A stretch of DNA of 32,932 nt from Leptolyngbyaceae cyanobacterium RU_5_1 (GCA_012034055.1 JAAUSG010000028.1:1-32932); one strand, 5' to 3'; positions 18,664 through 27,000 are shown, counted from the first letter of the stretch. Numbers and translations: made by a program. The notes: generated from the letters alone by a model not told the origin.

Positions 18664-19193
18664 CTATGCTGCCCATCGCGCCGATCGCAAAATGGCTACC
18701 TGATCTAATAACCGCAGGTATTTATTCGCCGCTTCATCCAAAAGCCATTCACCCCGCAGAAACGGAGCAACACTATCAGGAATATTCGTTGGCATCTGAA
18801 CCTCTTCCAGGTCTAGCCATTCCATGCCAACGATTCGATCAACCGCTAACCCTAACATAATGTCTTGATCTTCAACAGCGATGACTGAAACCTCTGGCTT
18901 GTCTGTGTTAAGCGGGGTTGGATCTCCCAAAAACTGTCCCAGATCTGCCACCCATACTACCCGACCTCGTACATTCAGCGTGCCCAAAAGCAACGGCGAA
19001 ACATTCGGGATCGGAGTAATTCGATCCGGTGACGGGGAAAGAACCTCCCGAATCCCAGTTGCCGGTAACGCAAACTCATTCCCCGGAGCGACATAAAATC
19101 GTAAGTGCAATTCACCTTCAGGACTTTCCAATTCCTGAAACTCTGGAGCCTGATCTTGCCCTCTACCCGTTAAAAATCGGAACTACCTACCAT
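18664..19193 (-). CDS. hmpC: CheW-like adaptor (HmpC/PilI-like), frameshifted near its start
   Basis: CheW adaptors couple the MCP to CheA. The readable frame (19131-18664, opening at a TTG) covers the SH3-like CheW fold: LRFYVAPGNEFALPATGIREVL, LLGTLNVRGRVVWVADLGQFLG, MLGLAVDRIVGMEWL. In-frame sequence upstream of that TTG still looks like protein (LTGRGQDQAPEFQE) but lacks a start. One extra T in the T5 run (plus-strand A5 at 19172-19176) joins it to ATG at 19193 (MVGSSDF), giving 176 residues and only an 11-bp gap after the CheY gene, preceded by AGGGTAGG. I therefore take 19193 as the true start and the T5 run as a one-base deletion or assembly error. If real, translation could begin only at the weak TTG. 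Confidence 0.85.
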
Positions 19194-19204
19194 TCACTGA
19201 TCAC

Positions 19205-19570
19205 CTACCCTCGTAATAGCTGTTTAACAGTTCCAACCAACTCTGTGGGCTGAAACGGCTTCGCAATATAAGCATCTGCTCCCTGCTTCATTCCCCAATA
19301 ACGGTCAAATTCTTCACCCTTCGAGGAACACATCACAACTGGAACATCTTGGGTTTTGGGGTCAGCCTTGAGGCGACGGCAAACCTCGTACCCATTCATG
19401 CGAGGCATGACAATATCCAGAACAACCAGATCAGGACGGTTGTCCTGAATCTGCTCCAACGCTTCTACTCCATCGCTTGCCACCATAACACTCAGACCAC
19501 TTCCCTTTAAGAGATCCTTAATCATTTCCCGTTGGGTAACACTGTCTTCCACAATCAAAACTGTACTCAT
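19205..19570 (-). CDS. hmpB: CheY-like single-domain response regulator (HmpB/PilH-like)
   Basis: The protein is one receiver domain of 121 residues, a normal CheY length. Acidic pocket residues are in VLIVEDS, the phospho-acceptor is Asp52 (VVLDIVMPRMNG), and the conserved Lys lies in AKPF near residue 104. With no output domain it should act by binding, probably at the pilus motor or as a phosphate sink for CheA. It lies between the PATAN-receiver and CheW genes in the same direction. An AGGT-containing ribosome site precedes the ATG. Confidence 0.93.
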   Translation of the reverse strand: MSTVLIVEDSVTQREMIKDLLKGSGLSVMVASDGVEALEQIQDNRPDLVVLDIVMPRMNGYEVCRRLKADPKTQDVPVVMCSSKGEEFDRYWGMKQGADAYIAKPFQPTELVGTVKQLLRG

Positions 19571-19745
19571 ACTTTCTACCTGCTTGCCAGCTTAAAACGT
19601 TACCAGGAAGAACCCAACACTGTTCACCTTGAACTACCAGTAACTAATACTAGTAACTAAAGTAACTCTATTTACCAATTAAGTGGCGTTGATGACGTTG
19701 AAATTGCATCCGTTCCATCACTTTCTAATCCATCCTCCAAATTCT

Positions 19746-20993
19746 CTACGATTCGCCTGGCTGTCGGCGTTCAGGATAACCTGAACCCATATACTTTTCG
19801 ACTAACATTAACAATTCGCTTTCTCCAAACGGTTTTGTTAAGTAATCTGTTGCTCCGACCATTCTTGCTCGAACTCGATCAATAAACCCATCTTTGCCCG
19901 TCAACATGACAATTGGAGTCTGACGAAACATTGAAGACTTACGCAACATGGCGCAAACTTCATAACCATCCAGTTCCGGCATTGCAATGTCGCATAAGAC
20001 CAGGTCGGGATTCAGTCGAAATACGAGACTCAAGGCATCGAGTGGGTTGCCAATCGTGGTCACGTCATAGCCGTGTTGACTCAAAATTGATCGCACCGTT
20101 TCGCGGACGGCATCCCCATCTTCAACACACAGAATCTTCGGCTTTCTAACGTCCCGGTAAGACTCCAGTTCACTGGGGTGAGCTAATTTTGTCGTTACTC
20201 CTCTGCTTTGCCCATTCGAGACAGGATACGTCAGTTGAAGCACTCCTTGTTCTACATAGGGATAAATTGCGTTGGCAACCGTCAAAATATCGCGGTTTAA
20301 GTACCGGGCAATTTGGCGGATCGATGTTTTGCCGTCTACAAACCCAGCCAGTTTGTTCAAAGTTCGGTTTGACAGTGTTTTCTTTAAGATTTCCGGATTG
20401 GCAATCATTGGGCACTGTTCAGGAGATTGCACGTAGGGATGAAGCTGTTTCCAAATCTGGACTTGCTTCATCGTTCTCGCGAGCAGCGGGGCAATCTCGA
20501 GCGTGGTTAACTGGGGAGACAACGGCGAACCTAACTCAAAAATGAAGGCCCCCTGATGAAGACTGAGCAAATCAAACAGGGTCTCATGCACCATGCCCTG
20601 GATAATGCTACGGCTTTGAGCGGGTGTGAGAATGTGATTCTCCAGCAGTCTCCAGAGATACCCGTATTCGAGTGCATTGGTTGAGGCGATCGCCTGGGCA
20701 GTCAGCCGACTTAAAGCGTCCTCCGCTTCATACCGACGCAGATAATCTCTCAGTCGAGATAGGCTGGTGTCCGTATCTGCTGCATATATTATTTGACCAT
20801 TAAAAAAGAAGACAAGCCAGCTTTGTTCTGCAAATGGCTGTATCCGGGCATCCGACAATTGAACCATTATTGGTTCGCCCACATTAACTGGCTGAGATGG
20901 GTATGCCTCCACGAAGAGTTCACCTGTTCGCTGCCCCAACTCAATCAGTTGCAGAATACTACGAATGTCTATTTCGCTTAACTTGCCCTGCAT
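19746..20993 (-). CDS. hmpA: PatA-like response regulator: PATAN (DUF4388) domain plus receiver (HmpA/PilG-like)
   Basis: The 415-residue protein begins with a DUF4388/PATAN region (MQGKLSEIDIRSILQLIELGQRTGELFVEA, about 1-180), then a helical winged region (about 200-265). The C-terminal receiver (about 285-402) has Asp335 in LCDIAMPELDG and Lys in TKPF. PATAN-receiver proteins are the cyanobacterial counterparts of PilG and act on type IV pilus motors in phototaxis. It is the first gene of the minus-strand cluster, with AGGA six bases before the ATG, and is divergent from hmpF across 744 bp. The gene letter follows the Nostoc punctiforme Hmp order and is inferred from synteny. Confidence 0.9.
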   Translation of the reverse strand: MQGKLSEIDIRSILQLIELGQRTGELFVEAYPSQPVNVGEPIMVQLSDARIQPFAEQSWLVFFFNGQIIYAADTDTSLSRLRDYLRRYEAEDALSRLTAQAIASTNALEYGYLWRLLENHILTPAQSRSIIQGMVHETLFDLLSLHQGAFIFELGSPLSPQLTTLEIAPLLARTMKQVQIWKQLHPYVQSPEQCPMIANPEILKKTLSNRTLNKLAGFVDGKTSIRQIARYLNRDILTVANAIYPYVEQGVLQLTYPVSNGQSRGVTTKLAHPSELESYRDVRKPKILCVEDGDAVRETVRSILSQHGYDVTTIGNPLDALSLVFRLNPDLVLCDIAMPELDGYEVCAMLRKSSMFRQTPIVMLTGKDGFIDRVRARMVGATDYLTKPFGESELLMLVEKYMGSGYPERRQPGES

Positions 20994-21737
20994 GCAATCC
21001 TAATGTAGGGTTTTTGGAATCACGATGGAATAAGGTAGAAATGTTTGAGAGTCTATAAACCCATCTCACAGGTAATAGCCTACTGCTCTAAACTGCTCTA
21101 AGTTTTAGTCCTGCCTCTAAAATTCAAGGAGTGGCTACGTAAGATTAGATTGTCAATATCCCTTTTATACCTCTCTTGAAGTCCTTTGAATTAAGCCAGT
21201 TTTGATTTGTCCAAATTTCCCTGATGCAGGACTCTGGATGTCTAGATACGTCTGAGCTGCTTAAGAAGCTATCGGATGGCAGTCATCTGCCCCAAAAGAG
21301 CATCGACGAATTAAGTCCTGATAATCGATTCGTTACAGTTCTTCACTGCCGCAAAGCAGAGCGGTGTTAAATTAGAGAACAAACGTCGAAGAATGCGAGG
21401 TTTTAGGCGCTTGTCCAAATTTTGGCTTGAATATTATTGATGAGGCTTAAGTTAGGATCATTATCATTTTTGCAAGTTCAGTCTAACTTCAAGACTCGAT
21501 GAACATCGTGAATATTTAGACTTAGCTGCTACGATCGTGCTCCTGCCATGTAGATACTTTGCTACCGCTAGCCTATAGCGGTGTTGACCAAGCTAGTCTA
21601 TTTTGCGACTTGGGCAACGGAGCACAGGAATGTTTGTCGGAGTTGCCTCGCTGAAGCATTGGGTTTAACGTAACAGGGCGAGGCTGACTTCAAAAGTTAT
21701 TTGGCATAGGACAAACAGAAAGAAGGGGATATTTAGT
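20994..21737. other. Divergent control region between hmpA and hmpF
   Basis: This 744-bp stretch should hold promoters for both arms of the pilus taxis system. A 7-bp-stem hairpin lies at 21564-21582 (ACCGCTA/TAGCGGT), and the 9-mer CTGCTCTAA is repeated near 21081-21100. A possible 48-codon ORF at 21224-21370 (plus, MQDSGCLDTSELLKKL) lacks a ribosome site and is not called. The spacer may also encode a small RNA, but none can be defined by eye. Confidence 0.5.
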
Positions 21738-23498
21738 GTGCTGTATCTAGCGGAAGTACAAAGGAAAAGTGGGGGTTTGCTGGGTGGTGGTGGCAGAGTG
21801 GAGCTGAAGTTGCTTGCCTGTCAGCGCTCCGAGCAAAACTGGACAGCCGTTCCCGGAGAAGATGTTGTTCCGTTGGAGGAGTCCAATAACTACGCATCTG
21901 GAGCGTTGGTACTGGTAGATTTGACAGCAAACCGTCAAGTTCAGCGAATTCAGGAAGCCGGTCGCCCGCTGGTGAGCATTTTGCAAAATTTCTCTCGCCT
22001 CCAAGAAAAATTCAAAATGCAGGAGGAAGAGATTGAACAGTGGAAGCAATCTCTGACGTATCAGAGTCAAGAGCTGAATCGTCGGGAGATGGAGATGGAA
22101 GCTCGACGAGAACAGCTCCAGCAAATGGAGGAAGATTTTGAGCAATTAGAGCAGCAGCGTCAAGAACTCGAAACCCTGCAAGAGGAGATTAATCGACAAC
22201 GAGATGGCTATGAGCGCAATCGTCAAGAATTAGAGGGCGCTTGGGAGCAACTGCGGGGTCAAACCCGTCGCTTTGAGGAGCAGCAAGCCGATGCAAAGCA
22301 GTCAGCAGTACTGGATGAAGAGAAAGCACGCCTATTTCAAGACCTGCTAAATCGCATGGCCGGAGCTGTTCCGCCAACAGAGTCTGTGCGTGAGCAGCTC
22401 AATCTTTCCTTTGAAATGTTGAGTCAACATCAAGAGCGGCTCAATCAGCATTGGCAACGGTTGGAACAGCAGCGATCGCAAGCGCGGCAGGGTCAGCACG
22501 AAGCTGAACAGCAGGCACAGGAGATGCAGAATCGTTGGCAAGAGTGGCATCGTGCTCACGAATCACTCGACCAGGCTCGATCAGAACTGAAGGCTCAACA
22601 AAGTGCCCTCAATGCCAAGCAGGAATATGCCGGAATGTTATCGGTTCAGCTCCAGAATCATGAGGAACTGCACCAGCATATTTATCGATTGGCTGAAACA
22701 TCCGACAACGTTAAGCTAGGGCTACAGATTGACATCGAGGCACTGGAGAAAATGCCACTTGATGAGCTGCGAAAGCTGACGCAGGAGCGGGAGAGTGATC
22801 TGGAGAATCTGTCTCGCTTTGTGGAAAGCCAGGAAGAGGAATTGACTCTGAAGCAACAGGAGATTGATGAGCTGAGAGCAAGGATTCAGGCGGCGAATGA
22901 CTACGATCGCCTCAACCTGGAAAATGAGCTGGCTGATGAGCAGGATGGCTATCAGATGCTGAACGAAACGCTGGTGGGTCAGCGGCGTAATCTCCAGGAG
23001 CGCAAAAGCATTTTGAATCAGCATCAGATGGTGTTGCGTCGCCGTCAAGGGCTTCCGGTTGCTGAAGGGCAAGAAAGCGCGATCGATCTGGGTCCGATCA
23101 TGACGCAGGTTGAAGGATTGCGTCAGCAACAAGCGGATGAACTGCGCAAGCTGGAAGCTCAAATTGAACAGATGAAAACCGCCATCCAGCAGGCTGAGCG
23201 GTTGGTTGCGAACCAATCGGTTGAACAAGAGAGCAAGCGTGCTGAGTTGAAGCAACTGGAGGGTGAACTGGTGAGGCGTAGAGCGGCGGTGGCAGAGATG
23301 CAAGGAACGGTGAATCTTTACCATGAATTCCTGCAGCCTGTTCAGGATACAGCAGATGGAATTCGCCAGAAGCTGGAAGCGATCGCCGGAAATATGTCCC
23401 AGGTGCAAGAGGTGTCCGATCACCAATTACAGGCGATTTCAGAGATGCGACAAGTGCTGGTCAGCTTGGGCGGTGCGCCGGAGTTGGCGGTTTCATAG
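21738..23498 (+). CDS. hmpF: Pilus motility taxis protein HmpF (coiled-coil)
   Basis: HmpF is a filamentous-cyanobacterial protein that localises to cell poles and is needed for type IV pilus activity and directed movement of hormogonia. The 586-residue protein has a conserved N-terminal globular part (about 1-85: MLYLAEVQ, ELKLLACQRSEQNW, ALVLVDLTANRQVQRIQEAG). Long Gln/Glu/Arg-rich coiled coils follow (about 88-545; for example EEEIEQWKQSLTYQSQELN), then a short tail. The start is GTG at 21738, preceded by AAGGGG about nine bases upstream; the ATG-less N-terminus matches what I recall of family members. Its position divergent from the hmp cluster supports a joint role: the chemotaxis proteins presumably set HmpF polarity. 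Confidence 0.9.
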   Translation: MLYLAEVQRKSGGLLGGGGRVELKLLACQRSEQNWTAVPGEDVVPLEESNNYASGALVLVDLTANRQVQRIQEAGRPLVSILQNFSRLQEKFKMQEEEIEQWKQSLTYQSQELNRREMEMEARREQLQQMEEDFEQLEQQRQELETLQEEINRQRDGYERNRQELEGAWEQLRGQTRRFEEQQADAKQSAVLDEEKARLFQDLLNRMAGAVPPTESVREQLNLSFEMLSQHQERLNQHWQRLEQQRSQARQGQHEAEQQAQEMQNRWQEWHRAHESLDQARSELKAQQSALNAKQEYAGMLSVQLQNHEELHQHIYRLAETSDNVKLGLQIDIEALEKMPLDELRKLTQERESDLENLSRFVESQEEELTLKQQEIDELRARIQAANDYDRLNLENELADEQDGYQMLNETLVGQRRNLQERKSILNQHQMVLRRRQGLPVAEGQESAIDLGPIMTQVEGLRQQQADELRKLEAQIEQMKTAIQQAERLVANQSVEQESKRAELKQLEGELVRRRAAVAEMQGTVNLYHEFLQPVQDTADGIRQKLEAIAGNMSQVQEVSDHQLQAISEMRQVLVSLGGAPELAVS

Positions 23499-23514
23499 CA
23501 AGCAATGCGGCAAA

Positions 23515-23564
23515 AGAGATGAAGGGATAAAGGGATGAAGCGGTGAAGGGATCTCTTCATCTCT
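23515..23564. repeat. Octamer tandem repeat and inverted repeat between hmpF and tilS
   Basis: Four imperfect AAGGGATG-type octamers run from 23522 to 23553. A perfect 10-bp inverted repeat, AGAGATGAAG (23515-23524) and CTTCATCTCT (23555-23564), brackets them and overlaps the last codons of tilS. The genes are convergent here, so the hairpin could act as a bidirectional transcript end. Confidence 0.6.
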
Positions 23565-24654
23565 TCATCTTCTTCTCCTGCTCATCAGTTCCCAGCCAGA
23601 TCTGGTCGTCTTTGGCATGGGCGATCGCGCCACCGGGGAAAGGGTCTGTTTGGGAACGATTGGGGGCATTGATCAGGGCAACGAGCTTTTCAACCTGCTC
23701 AAAATTGGGGGCACAGGGCAGGATTTTCAGTAGAATTTGACGCATCACACGGCGTTGCAGGGCGAGGGGCACAGTTTGTAGAATTCGACGGTTAAGGCTG
23801 ATCTGGGGAGCGGGGAGAGGGGATTGTTCAGAATGGGTTTGGTTGACGCTGAACTTTTCTGGGGGAAGGGATGAGTTCGCGATCGCCCCTATGTTAAGCG
23901 TTTGAACTGCCTGCTGAAGCAGTTTGCCAGCTTCGGTTTCTAGATAGTCAACCTCTGCCTGGAGGAGTTCGACAGTTTGTGCTAAGGCCTGCTCAACCTG
24001 GGGATTCAGATGGGTTTGTAGGTAGGGCAGCAGTTCTAGCCGAATCCGATTACGGGCATAGTTCAGATCCTGATTCGTGCTGTCTTGCCAAATATGAAGC
24101 TGCAAATCGTGGCAAAACTGGGCGGTTTGGGCACGATTCAGGGTCAGGAGGGGACGCACGAGATTAATTTCGGGAGTCAGAGGGCGTTTCCAGGTTAGGG
24201 CTTGTAGTCCATCCGCACCACTGCCACGGACGAGATTATAGAGCAAGGTTTCGGCACGATCGCTGGCCGTGTGACCCGTAGCAATGTGGTTGTAACCGTG
24301 TTTTTGAGCGATCGCGCACAGGCTCTGATACCGCCATTGCCGCGCCGTTGCCTCGCTAGTGAGGCGTTGCTCTGCCGTTTGCAAATAAAAGGGAAGCTGC
24401 CAGGATTGAGCAAGATCGTGGACAAAGGCAGCATTCGCCTCTGAATCGTCTCGCCAGCGATGGTCACAATGGGCGATCGCGAGTGTCCACTTCCACTTTG
24501 GCTGCAAATCCAGCAGCAGCCTGGCTAAACATAAGGAATCTTGCCCTCCGGAAACGGCAACTAACACTGGCTGACCTGACTCCAGCAGCTTCCTGTCTCT
24601 AAGCGTCTGGTGCAAATGAGCATGTAATAAAGTCCAGAGGAAGTGATCAGCCAT
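23557..24654 (-). CDS. tilS: tRNA(Ile)-lysidine synthase
   Basis: TilS modifies C34 of the CAU anticodon of tRNA-Ile to lysidine using ATP, so that it reads AUA and is charged with isoleucine. The PP-loop ATP-binding motif SGGQDS is at residues 35-40 (VLVAVSGGQDSLCLARLL). Further N-type ATPase family patterns are AIAHCDHRWRDDSEAN, GYNHIATGHTASDRAETLLYNLVRGSG and the tRNA-binding YARNRIR. At 365 residues it is shorter than the E. coli enzyme, as in other cyanobacteria with a reduced C-terminal part. It lies 33 bp downstream of the adenine methyltransferase gene and may be cotranscribed. The extreme C-terminus is formed by a local repeat. Confidence 0.95.
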   Translation of the reverse strand: MADHFLWTLLHAHLHQTLRDRKLLESGQPVLVAVSGGQDSLCLARLLLDLQPKWKWTLAIAHCDHRWRDDSEANAAFVHDLAQSWQLPFYLQTAEQRLTSEATARQWRYQSLCAIAQKHGYNHIATGHTASDRAETLLYNLVRGSGADGLQALTWKRPLTPEINLVRPLLTLNRAQTAQFCHDLQLHIWQDSTNQDLNYARNRIRLELLPYLQTHLNPQVEQALAQTVELLQAEVDYLETEAGKLLQQAVQTLNIGAIANSSLPPEKFSVNQTHSEQSPLPAPQISLNRRILQTVPLALQRRVMRQILLKILPCAPNFEQVEKLVALINAPNRSQTDPFPGGAIAHAKDDQIWLGTDEQEKKMKR

Positions 24655-24687
24655 TTACAAATCTCGACGGAAGGGCGAATACCGGCT

Positions 24688-25497
24688 TCAAAGGGATATG
24701 TTCTTAAACGCGAGAATCTCTTTTGCTCGTTGTCGATTCCCATCGCAGGAAATCCGCCTTGGTGCATCTATAAGGCTTAAGGAAAACCCCAGACTTTTGT
24801 ATAACTCCACTATCCGCTCTGTTGCTTGATTTGAAGCAACGACTGGTCCATGATGACAGGCTAGCCATTCAGCTAAACGAATCTGATCGTCCCATTTGAA
24901 ATCGTTAGCACTGTATTTTGTAAATTGAACATCGTAAGGAGGATCAGAATAGATGAAATCCGTTGGTTGAAGATGTAAATCAACAAAATCAAATGCTGTA
25001 AAAGACCATCTTTTTAAGATGGGAATATAATGTGAAAAATCTTTGACATAACTGATAGTTTTATAACGACCAAATGGCACATTAAACTGGTCTTTACTAT
25101 TAAATCTGCAAAGTCCATTAAAGCCTGTACGATTCATAAAATAAAATAATTTGGCGGACTCCTCGCTATTTGCTCTTCCGGACAATATAAGCTCATTGAA
25201 CTGTTTACGACACCAGTAGTAGTAGCATGAATCATTTTCCAATCTGATATCAATATAAAGTCCTTTCTGAAGCCAAGAGTAGAAATTGATCACATGAGGA
25301 TTAAGGTCGTTAAGCAAAGCCTCTTGGGGTTGTAATCCGAGTGCCACTGCCATACCTCCAACAAATGGCTCTACTAATCTACAGTGAGAATAATTCTTCC
25401 AAATAGTACGGAGACTAGGTACAAGCCAACGTTTTCCCCCAGCCCATTTCAATGGAGGATTGAGAAAATTACACTCAATTCTTGATATAGCGATCAA
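24688..25497 (-). CDS. dam: DNA adenine methylase, Dam family (D12 class)
   Basis: This N6-adenine methyltransferase has 269 residues. AdoMet-binding motif I precursors are visible (PPLKWAGGKR at 14-23, LVEPFVGGMAV at 41-51), as is catalytic motif IV, SDPPYD (184-189). Segments NRTGFNGLCRFN (122-133) and FNVPFGRYK (138-146) closely match E. coli Dam, so GATC is the likely target, which is also the core of HIP1 sites. The start must be the TTG at 25497: an in-frame TAG directly precedes it and the next ATG is inside motif I. No restriction gene is adjacent, so it looks like an orphan enzyme. The gene is visibly AT-richer than its neighbours and borders repeat-rich DNA, which hints at acquisition. 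Confidence 0.92.
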   Translation of the reverse strand: MIAISRIECNFLNPPLKWAGGKRWLVPSLRTIWKNYSHCRLVEPFVGGMAVALGLQPQEALLNDLNPHVINFYSWLQKGLYIDIRLENDSCYYYWCRKQFNELILSGRANSEESAKLFYFMNRTGFNGLCRFNSKDQFNVPFGRYKTISYVKDFSHYIPILKRWSFTAFDFVDLHLQPTDFIYSDPPYDVQFTKYSANDFKWDDQIRLAEWLACHHGPVVASNQATERIVELYKSLGFSLSLIDAPRRISCDGNRQRAKEILAFKNISL

Positions 25498-25571
25498 CTA
25501 ACTCTATCTCTCCGAATGAAGCACATTATTAATATTTTTCAGTATTTCAAGCAAAATCTATAGCCTTTCCA

Positions 25572-25593
25572 AGTGGTTTTTAGGAAAACCACT
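25572..25593. other. Perfect 9-bp hairpin
   Basis: AGTGGTTTT and AAAACCACT flank a TAGG loop. It lies about 75 bp upstream of the methyltransferase start, beside the 73-bp repeat. It may be a transcript-end or regulatory hairpin; no directional T-run is clear. Confidence 0.4.
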
Positions 25594-25611
25594 GATTCGA
25601 AGGAAAGAACA

Positions 25612-25684
25612 TAAACCTTGTCCACGTCCAGACCTGGAGTTTTTCTTAAGGGAAAGCTACAGATTCCGAGCTGAACGTGGTTTA
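25612..25684 (+). repeat. Structured 73-bp repeat, copy A
   Basis: It begins TAAACCTTGTCCACGTCCAG and ends GAACGTGGTTTA. It matches copy B (27031-27103) over its whole length in the same orientation with about a dozen differences. The nested inverted arms are less perfect here (CTGAACGTGG against CCACGTCCAG), as expected of a degraded copy. Confidence 0.85.
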
Positions 25685-25709
25685 GTTGTATCACAAATGC
25701 TTAAACCTA

Positions 25710-25874
25710 AGAGGATGTTTGAAAAGGTGTGGTCTGTGATGTTAAGCACTCAGCGATCCCCCCTAGCCCCCCTTAATAAGGGGGGAAATTAGCTCAAAGT
25801 CTCCCTTATTAAGGGGGATTTAGGGGGATCTTGCACGCTTTGCTACAAACAGGAGGACTTTTAAAACATCCTCT
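25710..25874. mobile_element. MITE-like non-coding element (165 bp)
   Basis: Terminal 17-bp inverted repeats AGAGGATGTTTGAAAAG (25710-25726) and its inverse at 25858-25874 differ at one position. Nested inside (25755-25830) is a GATCCCCC...GGGGGATC palindrome containing CTTAATAAGGGGGG and CTTATTAAGGGGG strings, a motif I have often seen in cyanobacterial spacers. No coding capacity is present. A target duplication is not clear. The element is presumably moved in trans by a full-length insertion sequence elsewhere. Confidence 0.7.
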
Positions 25875-26031
25875 AAGAATCAATTCGTTAATTCTAGAAA
25901 CACTGCTCAAAGCTTACTAATGAAGTTTTAGCATATTGCCTTACGGTAATTTTACTGCCCTATTTACCTTTTGAAGCACTTTGAAGAAAGCACTTCTTCC
26001 AAGAACTAGAATTAGATCTGATCAGTTTAAT

Positions 26032-26051
26032 AAACGCTAGATCTAGCGTTT
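26032..26051. promoter_or_regulatory. Perfect 20-bp palindrome upstream of the ABC permease
   Basis: AAACGCTAGATCTAGCGTTT is exactly self-complementary and lies 148 bp before the permease start. The size and symmetry suit an operator for a dimeric regulator, though a cruciform or repeat remnant is possible. The cognate factor is unknown. Confidence 0.45.
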
Positions 26052-26199
26052 GATTGATGCTGGATCTCGCCCCACTTCAATTATTGGACATAGTGTTTGG
26101 CTATCACTGGGATTGTCATGAAAACACAGTTTAGGCGTGTCCAAGTGCTCAAACAATTGCTATAAGTCCTATTGGTGGATCTCTTGAAGAGAGAAGCAA

Positions 26200-26991
26200 A
26201 TGAAGTATTGGTACGAAACCCTGGCCGTTGCCCAACGGGTTTTGATTGAACTGGGGCGACGAAAGCGCAGTTTGATTTTTTGGGGTATTTTTCCGATCGC
26301 CATTCTCCTGCTCAACGGACTGATTTTTGCCGAGCGTTCCAAAACGGCACTCCCTGAACCGCTCACCCTCGGTCAAGCGTTAGAGCGAGCCGCACCAGCG
26401 ACCTTGGTGGGAGCAGCACTGTTTTTTAGTTGTCTGGGGGGGAGTGTGGCAACGGTGGTAGCCGAACGAGAACAGCGCACTCTGAAGCGGTTGTTCCTCA
26501 GCCCACTGAGTGGCACGTCTTATTTCTTGGGAATTTGCCTGGCCCATAGCGCGATCGCGATCGCTCAAACTATCCTGATCGGTATCACAGCGATCGCTCT
26601 CGGTGCCAAATTCCAGGGTTCACCACTCTTTGCAGGAATTGTGATTCTGCTCAGCATCCTGTCCTATGTAGGAGTTGGATTTATTCTAGGAACTCAACTG
26701 GCTCGTCGCACTGAAGATGTAAATACCCTGGTGGCAGCATTTGGCGTTCCCCTGCTGATTCTGGGTGGAGCCTTCGTCCCTGCCTTCATCTTTCCAAAGC
26801 TTTTGCTCAATCTTGCTCAATACAACCCAATTTTTCACATGAACGAAGCCCTGACCAAAATTGTTGCAGAGGGTAGCGGACTAGCCAATATTGCTCTACA
26901 TTTCTGGTTTCTAGTTGGGTTCGCTGTATTCATGGTCGGAACAGGCTGGCTCTCCTACCGTCGGATGCTGGATATTGAGCGGAAACTGTGA
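26200..26991 (+). CDS. ABC-2 type transporter permease
   Basis: The 263-residue membrane protein has six hydrophobic segments (near 28-44, 68-88, 108-138, 146-166, 182-204, 232-252), the layout of ABC-2 exporters. Motifs include EREQRTLKRLFLSPLSG (amphipathic coupling region after helix 2) and the PLLILGGAFVPAFIFP family signature between helices 5 and 6. The ATPase partner follows 180 bp downstream, but the spacer is filled by repeats and the ATPase is frameshifted, so the exporter may be inactive. The substrate is unknown; homologues export drugs, lipids or polysaccharides. It has a weak GAGAG ribosome site. Confidence 0.88.
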   Translation: MKYWYETLAVAQRVLIELGRRKRSLIFWGIFPIAILLLNGLIFAERSKTALPEPLTLGQALERAAPATLVGAALFFSCLGGSVATVVAEREQRTLKRLFLSPLSGTSYFLGICLAHSAIAIAQTILIGITAIALGAKFQGSPLFAGIVILLSILSYVGVGFILGTQLARRTEDVNTLVAAFGVPLLILGGAFVPAFIFPKLLLNLAQYNPIFHMNEALTKIVAEGSGLANIALHFWFLVGFAVFMVGTGWLSYRRMLDIERKL

Positions 26992-27000
26992 ACAGGGGAA

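Larger units (their letters stand above)
25498..26199. other. Repeat-rich intergenic region
   Basis: This 702-bp region has no convincing gene. It holds a hairpin (25572-25593), one copy of a 73-bp structured repeat (25612-25684), a MITE-like element (25710-25874), a GAAGAA/TTCTTC hairpin (25983-25999) and a 20-bp palindrome (26032-26051). It lies between the methyltransferase and the ABC permease, which diverge. Confidence 0.7.

Noticed and set aside
21224-21370. 48-codon ORF (MQDSGCLDTSELLKKL...) between hmpA and hmpF
   Set aside because: Plausible composition but no Shine-Dalgarno and no evidence of conservation; left as a note in the intergenic entry.
22722-23426. 234-codon Leu/Gln-rich minus-strand ORF within hmpF
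   Set aside because: Shadow of the Gln/Glu-rich coiled-coil coding strand; no start context and no recognisable domain.
26551-26601. Cluster of GCGATCGC sites in the permease gene that could look like operators
   Set aside because: These are HIP1 octamers, dispersed genome-wide in cyanobacteria, and here lie inside coding sequence.
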